Assembly: GCF_018402495.1 (NCBI RefSeq)
Contig: NZ_JAGYIU010000005.1
Coordinates: forward strand, 1-64,000
DNA length: 64,000 nucleotides
Direction of reading: 5' to 3'
Source of the DNA: Pseudoalteromonas sp.
GTDB taxonomy: Bacteria > Pseudomonadota > Gammaproteobacteria > Enterobacterales > Alteromonadaceae
How positions within the stretch are numbered: the first letter of the stretch is position 1; each line of letters starts with the position of its first letter. The translations under genes were made by a program, and so were the position numbers. The notes below the pieces were generated by a model. That model saw only the letters and a list, made by a program, of their open reading frames with translations. It ran no database searches and was not told the origin of the DNA. Below, piece by piece: positions 44,208 to 52,076 of this stretch.

Positions 44208-46166
44208 CTAGCTTTGAAGAGCTGCGTGAATAGACTGAACTAACGCTCGCAGTTCTTCTGGCGCGTTCTGGGCCAACTGTTCTGGCGGAATAGATCCAAG
44301 CACTCGGATGTGCGTGCTAGGCTTACCTCTTCCTAAGAACAGGTATCTGTACCAGCGCAGATTAAGTAGGTCATCAGCATAAAATTCAGGGTTTCCCTCG
44401 TCGCCCATGACGGCATCACCAGGCTCCCCACGACTAGATGGGCCGGTAGAGCTTTCGTCGGGTGCAATCCGATATTGTTCGGGAAATGCTTTTAGCATCG
44501 AATAATCAATGTCTAATGGGCTGGAGAAGTATACGTTAAAACGGGGGTGACGAAGATAGCTAACCCAACGACTCATAAATTCATAATCATCACGCCTGAA
44601 GGTATCAAACTCAGCCAGATTTACAGATACCCCGTCAGCATGCACTCCATGAGTAAAAATACTTTCAGCCGGTATTCCATATTCTATTAACTTGGCGACT
44701 GCGTTCTTAATCCTTCCCCAGCCACCGCCGTGCCGCCCCCAATCAAGATCGAGTAATGTGATAAAGGGGATCTGTAAATCTGTTAGCAAACGCCACATGT
44801 GGTTTACATGTCGGCCCCCTAATGGAACCATGGCGACAAAAGACTTATCGATTGGTATTCCCATCGCTTCTGATATAGCTGGAAGAATTACCTCTTCGGA
44901 AGCCCCCTCCCCGAGAACCACGACCTTAGCGAAATACAACTCTGGATAGGCTCTCACCGCTTGCTGGATGTACTTTGCAGCTTCATTCTCTTCATCGGGT
45001 AAAGTCAGTTGACGAACAACAGTGGTGTTTGATTCTGTTGCTAGCCTGAAGTGCCTTACTTGCGTTGGTTGGATCCTGGCGAGAATGCTCGGCGAATGAC
45101 TAGATAGTACTGCTTGAGCTCTTAAGCCATGCACTAGACTGCTGATCTGGCTTATGATTCGAGATAGATAGTATGGGGCTAGGTTATTCTCCGGCTCCTC
45201 AAGTGCCAATATAGTCAATGAGGGCAAGGGCAAGTCTGCACCAAGAAAATCGTCACTCTCTGGTTGGGCTAAGATCTCGGTTTCAACATCGAGAGTGGCT
45301 GAAGTCATGGCGATGTGAAACAACGAACTTTGGCCATCACTTAGCTCATCAATGCTTCGATCGCGACCACTTTCATCTGGGTGCAGCAGTACCTCTACCT
45401 TACGAACAAACTCTTCAAAACGTAGGTCAACCGGACGAAACTTCGGTGTACTATCAGTTCCAGCAGAGTGCAGTTCCTGCCAACGCTCTGTGAGCTTTCC
45501 GGTAACGGTTCTAATCGCCTTTTCACCCTCAAAAGATTCGTTCAGCTCTGTGGCCTTTTGAGTAAAAGATGACCGAACTTGTTCTGACCAATTAATAGCC
45601 TTCCAAAGTCGGCTTTTCAGAAAGGCTGATACCTGAGAAACTGCGCATCGTGTCGCAGGGACGTAAATCAATTGGATTCGAGAGCGATCCGCTGGACGCA
45701 CGTTACAAAAATCTGCCTCTTCAGGCTCACCCCATGTAGTGACCGCTCGGAACTGACTCGTAATGTATCCATCTATTGAACCATCATCTTCCCATTCCGC
45801 GTCCAAGCGCAAACGGCACTTCAGTTTGCCGCCCTCATCTGTAACGCTCATATGATGAAAGAAATCTGGTACCACAGAGTGATCTCCGTCTTCATCTTCC
45901 AGTTCGGGGAAGGCGACAATGGCTTCAAGCGTCAGAGTCCGCTTACTGGGTATTTCTTCTTCCAAAGAGGGGATATGGAAGTCTTGACGACGTATCGTCC
46001 GCTGCTCATTGGATATGCCGAACATTCGCTGCAAGGCCTGCATCAAGGCTGTTTTTCCAGAGCCATTAGCCCCAACCAAAGTCGTAAAATCAGACTCCAT
46101 AGAGATAAACTGTCCTTCAGGACCAAAGCTTCTAAAATTTTTTATGCTAACAGACTCAATGTACAT
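44208..46166 (-). CDS. OLD-family ATPase/TOPRIM nuclease, Gabija GajA-like
   Basis: 652 aa from the ATG at 46166 (MYIESVSIKNFRSFG), preceded by GGAAGGAAA. A start at 46208 adds 14 unlikely residues. ABC-type ATPase with Walker A VGANGSGKT (31-39), signature LSDGQSSLF near 290, Walker B LALEEPENN near 330 and SSHSPSI near 365. A TOPRIM nuclease domain follows, with VVVLGEGASEE near 417 and LLDLDWGR near 469. It is transcribed before the helicase gene in the same operon. Confidence 0.85.
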   Translation of the reverse strand: MYIESVSIKNFRSFGPEGQFISMESDFTTLVGANGSGKTALMQALQRMFGISNEQRTIRRQDFHIPSLEEEIPSKRTLTLEAIVAFPELEDEDGDHSVVPDFFHHMSVTDEGGKLKCRLRLDAEWEDDGSIDGYITSQFRAVTTWGEPEEADFCNVRPADRSRIQLIYVPATRCAVSQVSAFLKSRLWKAINWSEQVRSSFTQKATELNESFEGEKAIRTVTGKLTERWQELHSAGTDSTPKFRPVDLRFEEFVRKVEVLLHPDESGRDRSIDELSDGQSSLFHIAMTSATLDVETEILAQPESDDFLGADLPLPSLTILALEEPENNLAPYYLSRIISQISSLVHGLRAQAVLSSHSPSILARIQPTQVRHFRLATESNTTVVRQLTLPDEENEAAKYIQQAVRAYPELYFAKVVVLGEGASEEVILPAISEAMGIPIDKSFVAMVPLGGRHVNHMWRLLTDLQIPFITLLDLDWGRHGGGWGRIKNAVAKLIEYGIPAESIFTHGVHADGVSVNLAEFDTFRRDDYEFMSRWVSYLRHPRFNVYFSSPLDIDYSMLKAFPEQYRIAPDESSTGPSSRGEPGDAVMGDEGNPEFYADDLLNLRWYRYLFLGRGKPSTHIRVLGSIPPEQLAQNAPEELRALVQSIHAALQS

Positions 46167-46388
46167 CTCGATTTCCTTCCAGTGACACTTATATACAACT
46201 TGGGGCATATGAGAAAGATTTCAACTACTTATCAGTATTGTATCCCTAGGATGTATTAGTCAGGAAGTTAATAAAATGTCTAATGTGGACAAAGCGATAA
46301 GCATACAAAAAAGACAAAAATACCACGTTTCTTGTTTTTTGATCTCGATCGAGGTTAAAATACAGGAAATGGGATTAAGGGGAACTAT

Positions 46389-47072
46389 ATGAACTCAGCG
46401 CTAAGCAATATGGTCAATAATGAAAAGAGCACGATAGTCGAAGATGATCATCGAGAACACTTAGTATCTCATCGTCCACATATCAAGGAAGCATTACAAC
46501 GTGGCTTGAGTGCCCGAAAGAGAATGACCGAAAACAACCCAGCCACTAGTGGTGGTCAATATTTTTATGGTGATACGATTCGTGCTCTGCGAGAACTACT
46601 AAAACCATACGGATACGTAAGAGAATCAATTCGTAATGTAGAGCTTACAATCAACAAAGATGAAGGGATTGCTATCTACCTCTGTAGTGCTTGCGATCAA
46701 ACTGGAAATCTTGCTGGTTTCCCGCAGTCCATTACAGACAAGGGTGACTTTACTCTAGATCTCTTAGCGCTTAAGTTCGAAGAATCTCTCAACTATGACT
46801 TGTTCCCAGAAACACTTCCTGAGTCGAATCAAAGAAACAAACTAAATTGTGATGTTTGGTTCCTTCTCCATCATTTTGACAAAAACAACAATAAGATTAC
46901 CGCTGAACTTGCAAGACCTGTATCCTACAATAAACGAGGTTACGTGACAGGATTTGATCTTGAAAATCGTATAATTATTGACATGAACAACGAAGAGCTC
47001 GTTGATTCACAAGTCGATTTTAATGATGAAATTGACTTTGATATCGAAGAAATAAGTAACGACAATGTTTAA
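46389..47072 (+). CDS. unknown protein coupled to an HTH-ImmA/IrrE gene
   Basis: 227 aa, soluble, acidic at the C-terminus (DFNDEIDFDIEEISNDN). A central part has one cysteine pair-like site (YLCSACDQTG). An AAGGGG ribosome site lies 7 bp before the ATG. It overlaps the next gene by 8 bp (ATGTTTAA), so the products are probably made together. It is divergent from the Gabija-like operon; 46209-46388 is the shared promoter region. I do not recognise the family. An antitoxin, sensor or partner of the peptidase is possible. Confidence 0.6.
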   Translation: MNSALSNMVNNEKSTIVEDDHREHLVSHRPHIKEALQRGLSARKRMTENNPATSGGQYFYGDTIRALRELLKPYGYVRESIRNVELTINKDEGIAIYLCSACDQTGNLAGFPQSITDKGDFTLDLLALKFEESLNYDLFPETLPESNQRNKLNCDVWFLLHHFDKNNNKITAELARPVSYNKRGYVTGFDLENRIIIDMNNEELVDSQVDFNDEIDFDIEEISNDNV

Positions 47073-48189
47073 CTCATTAAGACTAAAAATTGCCAGAGAA
47101 AGAAGAGGATATACAAAAAAGGCGTTAGCCGAACTAACAGGGATCACCACGAGAACGCTTTCGACGTATGAAAATAAAGGGCTTCTAGACACAATTGACT
47201 CAACCTTAGTGAGTCGTATTGCAGATATCCTCAATTATCCTACTGAATTTTTCTACGCGGATAATCCCGAGCAAATAGTAAAAGAAGGCGTAAGCTTCCG
47301 AGCTATGACGAAGCTTAGTGCATCCAAAAGAGACGCGGCTCTAAGTGCAGGAACGTTAGCCGTTGAGTTTAATGCTTGGTTAGAAAGTCGATTCAATCTG
47401 AAACAACATGATATTTTAGATTGCAGTAATGAAGATTTCGCAGATCCTGAAAGTGCCGCACAACTGCTACGAGAACATTGGGGCCTAGGTGAGTTATCCA
47501 TTTCAAATATGATTCACCTTTTGGAATCTAAAGGGGTACGTGTCTTTTCATTGACGGAGAATTGTGTCGAAGTAGATGCATTCTCATTTTGGCTAGACGA
47601 GAAACCTTTTGTTTTTCTCAATACAATGAAAACTCCAGAACGCAGTCGCTTCGATGCCGCTCATGAACTTGGGCATCTTGTATTACACAAACATGCATCC
47701 AACAACGGGCGCCAAGCAGAAGAACAAGCTGATCGATTTGCGTCAGCATTTCTGATGCCGAAAGGAAGCATTCTTGCGAAAGTGCCATCATACCCTTCGC
47801 TCAACCAACTATTGAAATTGAAGAAATATTGGAAAGTATCGTTGGCAGCTCTAATACGAAGAACTTTTGACTTAGGGTTGTCTTCAGAGTGGCATTATCG
47901 TCAATTAAATATTGAACTATCAAACTATTACGGCAGAAAATCAGAGCCAGAAGGTTTGGAGAGCAGAGAGACATCTTTAGTACTTCAAAAGGTTTTCAAT
48001 AAATTAAGAGAAAAAAACTTATCTCGAACCGAAATACTCAATGAACTGAAATTACCCCAAGATGAACTTTCAGCTTTAACATTTAACAACCCATTTTTTA
48101 TGTTAAAAACTGTTGTATCAAACAAGGGGGGGGAGGCAATTCACCTTTCAACTAAAGCCACTCAACCAATCCTAAGAGTTATTAATTAA
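47065..48189 (+). CDS. XRE HTH - ImmA/IrrE metallopeptidase regulator
   Basis: 374 aa. HTH_3 domain (about 3-60; KKALAELTGITTRTLSTYE) then an ImmA/IrrE peptidase domain (about 150-275) with the zinc motif H200-E-L-G-H204 and the third ligand in EEQADRFASAFLMP. A C-terminal 100 residues is unassigned. Proteins of this type cleave repressors or act as stress-sensing regulators, often lifting repression of mobile elements. The target here is unknown. Confidence 0.85.
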   Translation: MFNSLRLKIARERRGYTKKALAELTGITTRTLSTYENKGLLDTIDSTLVSRIADILNYPTEFFYADNPEQIVKEGVSFRAMTKLSASKRDAALSAGTLAVEFNAWLESRFNLKQHDILDCSNEDFADPESAAQLLREHWGLGELSISNMIHLLESKGVRVFSLTENCVEVDAFSFWLDEKPFVFLNTMKTPERSRFDAAHELGHLVLHKHASNNGRQAEEQADRFASAFLMPKGSILAKVPSYPSLNQLLKLKKYWKVSLAALIRRTFDLGLSSEWHYRQLNIELSNYYGRKSEPEGLESRETSLVLQKVFNKLREKNLSRTEILNELKLPQDELSALTFNNPFFMLKTVVSNKGGEAIHLSTKATQPILRVIN

Positions 48190-48263
48190 CAAAGCGTTGT
48201 TATGGAGGGATCATATAAATTGATCCCTCATATTGCTTACCTCTCGAGATTCCTCACTCCAAG

Positions 48264-48277
48264 TTTCACATGTGAAA
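48264..48277. promoter_or_regulatory. palindrome TTTCACATGTGAAA upstream of the DUF927 gene
   Basis: It is identical to the inner 14 bp of the palindrome at 42149-42166. It lies in the 289-bp gap 48190-48478, which shows no convincing gene, and may be a shared operator. Confidence 0.5.
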
Positions 48278-48478
48278 ACGTATCACTTTATGATACTAAA
48301 ATAGCCATTCGACCAAAGTTATCCTTATTTTGTTTTAAATTGCCTGCCAAATCGCTCACCAAAGGCAGTTCCAGATGCCTAAAAACGTTCCCTGCAACGA
48401 TAGTCTATTCATGTCGACGAAATGAACTGAAAACACTTGAAAAACACAGTGCCGCGGCCAATCCAATGAGGATTTGCA

Positions 48479-50173
48479 ATGAACTTAACAATAGAGAAAC
48501 GAGATGAGGGGTTGATGTCTTTACCTGAAGGCGCACCACCAGAGCTAATAGCGGGGCCTATCTCTGTTAAAGCTCACACGTATGATCCAGACTTTAAAAA
48601 AGGATTTGGTATCTTAATTCAATGGCGTTCAAGGGTAGGTGAGCATCATGAACGAGTCTTTAAAATGAAAGATATCCTCGCAGATGGAGGACGCTCTATG
48701 ATTCAAATACTTGCTGATACTGGCTTATACATACATTACAGGCAGGGTTACTGGAAACACATCATTGACTATATTTTGTCATCATCACCAACAGACACTG
48801 TAGTTACGGTTGATCAAACTGGTTGGTATTACGATCAATTTGTTACTCCAAGCTGGGTTGCCGGCTTTAGTGAACAAGAAGTGATTTTCCAAAATGATTC
48901 CGCAGAGAAGTTGAGTTCTAAAGGCACATTTATGGATTGGCAAAAGTCCGTTGCCCGCTTATGCCAAAACAATGCTTTAATGACTTTTTCACTGTGCTCA
49001 GCTTTCGCTGCTCCTTTGCTATCCAAATTAGATTGGGACTCATTTCTAGTACATTTTCTAGGCAGTTCTAAAAATGGTAAAACTACCTTATTGCGACTTG
49101 CGGCTTCTGTTTGCTCTGACTTTAATTACTGTGATTCTTGGAGTAGTACCAGCAACGGCCTCGAGGCCAGAGCTAAGTCACGCAACAACATGATTGTTCT
49201 GTTGGATGAATTCCAACAGGCAGATCCTGAATCGGTACTGACCGGTGTTTATCAACTAGGCAATGGCACATCAAAGCTAAGAGCGACCAAAAGTGCCAAC
49301 CTGCAAGAGCAGTATCACTGGAACATTGTGGGGCTCTCGACAGGAGAAATTAGCCTTGCTCAAGTTCTAGCCCAAGCAAACCGAAAGGTTCAAGCTGGAC
49401 AGCTTATGCGATTTTTTGAAATTCCTCTGTTTCAAAAACATGGAGCCTTCGAGCACATACATGGACTTTCCTCCGCTAAAGAATTTGCTGAACACATAGC
49501 CCAAGTAACATCACAGCAGCATGGTACAGCGCTTCAACCCTTTCTAAACCAGGTCGCGTCCATTGGTGACATCAGGGAAAAACTAACCTCAAGAATTAAA
49601 TCAATATCATCGATGTGGTTTGATTGCTACGAACTAGCAAAAAACAATCAGATCAGTTTTGCTGCTGACCGCTTCGCCTTTGTCGCTTCCGTTGGCGAGC
49701 TTGCCATTGAATTAGGTGCGCTTCCGTGGAGTAAAGGCAGCGCCATTATGGAGATCGGGAAAATCTTTGAGGCATGGGTAGCCAACCAGGATGAAGATTG
49801 TGACTTTGAAGAACGACATATAAAGAACCAGCTGCGGCAAATAATTCCCAAGTGGCAGTATTCAATGAGTTTACCCGGTGAAATAGCCAAAAATGGATGG
49901 TGGCGATACGAGAGAGGCGAGCTTTGCTGGCATATCCATCGAGATGCGTTCAAGCGAGCTTTTAAGCTAGATTTTGACCATCAGGTCATTCAGACAGCGC
50001 TATTTCTGAAAAGGCAAGGCTGGCTGCAAACCAATGAGCCTGCTCGCGGCACATTCAAAAGCAATGTTTCTGGCCGTGCAGCTCGAAACTTTAAAATCTT
50101 CCCGACTAGGATTACAGAACAACTAGATCTCGATGTTGACTTCAGCCGTTTCCAACAAGGAGGTGAGGCATGA
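48479..50173 (+). CDS. DUF927-type ATPase/helicase-like protein
   Basis: 564 aa. A DUF927 domain (about 25-320) with Walker A LGSSKNGKTT near residue 195 and Walker B VLLDEFQQAD near 240. The C-terminal part (about 420-560) is helical with HIHRDAFKRAF. DUF927 proteins occur in phages, plasmids and satellites next to replication genes and are thought to be primase-associated helicases. GAGG lies 8 bp before the ATG. It overlaps the next gene by 4 bp (ATGA). Confidence 0.82.
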   Translation: MNLTIEKRDEGLMSLPEGAPPELIAGPISVKAHTYDPDFKKGFGILIQWRSRVGEHHERVFKMKDILADGGRSMIQILADTGLYIHYRQGYWKHIIDYILSSSPTDTVVTVDQTGWYYDQFVTPSWVAGFSEQEVIFQNDSAEKLSSKGTFMDWQKSVARLCQNNALMTFSLCSAFAAPLLSKLDWDSFLVHFLGSSKNGKTTLLRLAASVCSDFNYCDSWSSTSNGLEARAKSRNNMIVLLDEFQQADPESVLTGVYQLGNGTSKLRATKSANLQEQYHWNIVGLSTGEISLAQVLAQANRKVQAGQLMRFFEIPLFQKHGAFEHIHGLSSAKEFAEHIAQVTSQQHGTALQPFLNQVASIGDIREKLTSRIKSISSMWFDCYELAKNNQISFAADRFAFVASVGELAIELGALPWSKGSAIMEIGKIFEAWVANQDEDCDFEERHIKNQLRQIIPKWQYSMSLPGEIAKNGWWRYERGELCWHIHRDAFKRAFKLDFDHQVIQTALFLKRQGWLQTNEPARGTFKSNVSGRAARNFKIFPTRITEQLDLDVDFSRFQQGGEA

Positions 50174-50454
50174 TTTCCCAGTTCCCCATTTCCCAACGCG
50201 ATAGAAACGAAGCTCAAGCTCTGTTGGCTGATATCAAAGCGGCAACCGAAGAGCTCCGCACTCTAATAACATCGCAAAAACAGTTCTTAAGCGCAGAGGA
50301 AGCTGCACAGTATGCAAACTTGTCTGTTAAGTACATTTATAAGCTCACGCATACCAAGCAAATCCCGCACTACAAACCGAACCGCAAACTGTACTTCAAG
50401 CGCGATGATCTCGATGCTTGGTTGATGTCTCACCGGGTAGAGGAGAAAAAGTAA
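50170..50454 (+). CDS. excisionase-family HTH protein
   Basis: 94 aa. An N-terminal coiled-coil-like helix (about 8-38), then a winged HTH of the excisionase/MerR type (about 40-92; LSAEEAAQYANLSVKYIYKL, wing KPNRKLYFKRDDLDAWL). It overlaps the DUF927 gene by 4 bp and abuts the next gene. Candidate recombination directionality factor or regulator for the island. Confidence 0.8.
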   Translation: MISQFPISQRDRNEAQALLADIKAATEELRTLITSQKQFLSAEEAAQYANLSVKYIYKLTHTKQIPHYKPNRKLYFKRDDLDAWLMSHRVEEKK

Positions 50455-50679
50455 ATGCCTTATACTGAACCGACTTTGACACAAAGAGCAGAGATCTTGA
50501 ACGCCTATGGTGAGTCAGAGCGCTTGGTAAGAGAAGCTGAGCGCAAGCAGATCACCTCAGTCAGCAATACCACATGGTGGCGACTAAGCCGAAAAGGCCA
50601 AGCTCCGGTAGCTAAGCAAATAGGTTCGACCAAATCTTGGTTGCTGTCCGATCTGCTGCTGTGGATGCAACATCAGTAA
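50455..50679 (+). CDS. AlpA-like small DNA-binding protein
   Basis: 74 aa. The SNTTWWRLSRKGQAPVAKQI segment and final KSWLLSDLLLWMQ fit AlpA-type HTH proteins that control integrase or excision genes of P4-like elements. It starts on the base after the previous stop. It is the last gene before attR. Confidence 0.7.
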   Translation: MPYTEPTLTQRAEILNAYGESERLVREAERKQITSVSNTTWWRLSRKGQAPVAKQIGSTKSWLLSDLLLWMQHQ

Positions 50680-50697
50680 GTTAACCAAAATTTTTTT

Positions 50698-50770
50698 GGT
50701 GAGTATATCGGTGAGTAACAAATATTGGTTACTCACCATAATTGATTGAAAGCATTGATTTAAAGGGCAT
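50698..50770. repeat. right cluster of GGTGAGTAA-type repeats (possible integrase arm sites)
   Basis: GGTGAGTAT (50698) and GGTGAGTAA (50710), inverted TTACTCACC (50729), then ATTTAAAGGGCAT (50758-50770), the reverse of the ATGCCCTTAAAT block at the left end. Confidence 0.55.
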
Positions 50771-50787
50771 TATCAATGCTATTCTAC

Positions 50788-50811
50788 GAGCAGATCCAGA
50801 ATATTGAATAG
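50788..50811 (+). pseudogene. attR core and displaced original 3' tail of yicC
   Basis: GAGCAGATCCA followed by GAATATTGAATAG reads E-Q-I-Q-N-I-E-stop, the same residues that end the present yicC but with four different bases. It is what remains of the host gene's own end after integration. Confidence 0.8.
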
Positions 50812-50927
50812 CGCATAATGCTTTTTTGACTCACTTGAGCATAATTAGCTAAATAAAGTACAATATAATAGTTAAAGGCTTGAGCTGTTTATAGTTCGAG
50901 CCTGTTTATTTTTAGATAGAGATAAAA

Positions 50928-51548
50928 ATGGCACACACTCGCGGAAACTTATTTATATTATCGGCCCCTTCTGGGGCGGGTAAATCTAGCTTAATAAATG
51001 CATTGCTAAAAAAGCATACTGATATGAAAGTATCGGTATCGCACACCACTCGTGCACCGCGCTCTGGTGAAAACAATACGGAACATTATCATTTTGTATC
51101 GGTTGATGAGTTTAAAACGCTGATTGCTAAAGGTGACTTTTTTGAGTGGGCGCAAGTATTTGATAATTATTACGGCACGTCTAAGCAAGCTATTGAATCA
51201 CAGTTAGCCGCTGGCATTGATGTGTTTTTAGATATTGATTGGCAAGGCGCTCGCCAAGTTCGAGGAATAATGAAAGACGTAAAAACTATCTTTATTTTAC
51301 CGCCGTCAAAGCAAGAGTTAGAGCAACGTTTAAATAACCGTGGCCAAGACTCAGCTGAAATTATTGCCGGGCGTATGGCACAAGCTCAATCAGAAACATC
51401 TCATTTCAACGAATATGACTATGTTGTGGTGAATGATAATTTTGATACTGCTTTAAGTGAGATAGAAAGTATTGTTATAGCACAGCGATTAACGCTAAAA
51501 GCACAAACAACGCGTCATCAAAATTTAATTAATGAGCTGCTTGAATAA
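50928..51548 (+). CDS. gmk: guanylate kinase
   Basis: 206 aa. It phosphorylates GMP to GDP. P-loop [12 protein letters not shown] near residue 12, GMP-binding [19 protein letters not shown] and [11 protein letters not shown] are intact. It is followed by rpoZ and spoT, the classical gmk-rpoZ-spoT order. Before the island inserted it lay directly downstream of yicC. Confidence 0.96.
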   Translation: MAHTRGNLFILSAPSGAGKSSLINALLKKHTDMKVSVSHTTRAPRSGENNTEHYHFVSVDEFKTLIAKGDFFEWAQVFDNYYGTSKQAIESQLAAGIDVFLDIDWQGARQVRGIMKDVKTIFILPPSKQELEQRLNNRGQDSAEIIAGRMAQAQSETSHFNEYDYVVVNDNFDTALSEIESIVIAQRLTLKAQTTRHQNLINELLE

Positions 51549-51673
51549 TCTAAATGAAGATTAATTGTGTGATCATACCTTAAAACAGATAAAAATTAAC
51601 CACTAGCTATTGGCGAAACTTGCTGCGTGCAGTAAACTACGCCTTTGCTTTTAAATTATTTTGGAGTGCTAAG

Positions 51674-51949
51674 ATGGCTCGCGTAACAGTTGAAGATGCA
51701 GTAGATGCAATTGGTAATCGTTTTGACTTAATTTTAGTTGCGGCCCGTCGTGCCCGCCAAATTGCTGTTGGTGGTAAAGATCCGCTAGTAGATCCTGAGA
51801 ACGATAAGCCAACGGTTGTTGCTTTACGTGAAATTGAACTTGGTTTAGTTGATAATTCTTCAATGGATGTTATTGATCGTGAAGAACAACAACATCAAGA
51901 AGCGGCAGAACTAGCTGCTGTTGCTGCTATTGTTGGTGGCAATCAATAA
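51674..51949 (+). CDS. rpoZ: RNA polymerase omega subunit
   Basis: 91 aa from the ATG at 51674 ([20 protein letters not shown]), with TTGGAG upstream. Starting at 51620 would add 18 residues foreign to the family. It helps assemble beta-prime into RNA polymerase and is part of a ppGpp site. Upstream of spoT. Confidence 0.96.
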   Translation: MARVTVEDAVDAIGNRFDLILVAARRARQIAVGGKDPLVDPENDKPTVVALREIELGLVDNSSMDVIDREEQQHQEAAELAAVAAIVGGNQ

Positions 51950-51973
51950 TCAACCGCCCGGTCTGATTTAGCT

Positions 51974-52005
51974 AACGGCATAGTATTTCACCTATAGCCG
52001 TTGGC
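51974..52005 (+). terminator. possible terminator between rpoZ and spoT
   Basis: AACGGCATAG and CTATAGCCGTT form an imperfect stem. A T-run follows about 12 bases later, so it is a weak case. Confidence 0.35.
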
Positions 52006-52076
52006 AATCCTCTTTTTTCATCGTATATTCGTAACTTACCCTAACTTATTTGCTTCACGAGAACATTGGAGTGTGA

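Larger units (their letters stand above)
36731..50798 (+). mobile_element. genomic island integrated in the 3' end of yicC (candidate SXT/R391-mobilised MGI)
   Basis: It is bounded by GAGCAGATCCA at 36731-36741 and 50788-50798. Beyond the core the flanks are homologous but not identical (both encode QNIE-stop), as expected when an integrase recombines at a protein-gene end. Contents: tyrosine recombinase, XRE regulator, unknown genes, MobI-like gene, repeat-rich candidate oriT, Gabija-like pair, HTH-ImmA protein, DUF927 ATPase and two small HTH proteins. The yicC 3' end is the known site of islands mobilised by SXT/R391 elements. The SXT/R391 link is inferred. Confidence 0.85.

Noticed and set aside
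48202..48507. Open frame of 101 codons before the DUF927 gene
   Set aside because: Low-quality composition, overlaps the DUF927 start, covers the shared palindrome, and there is no recognisable domain.
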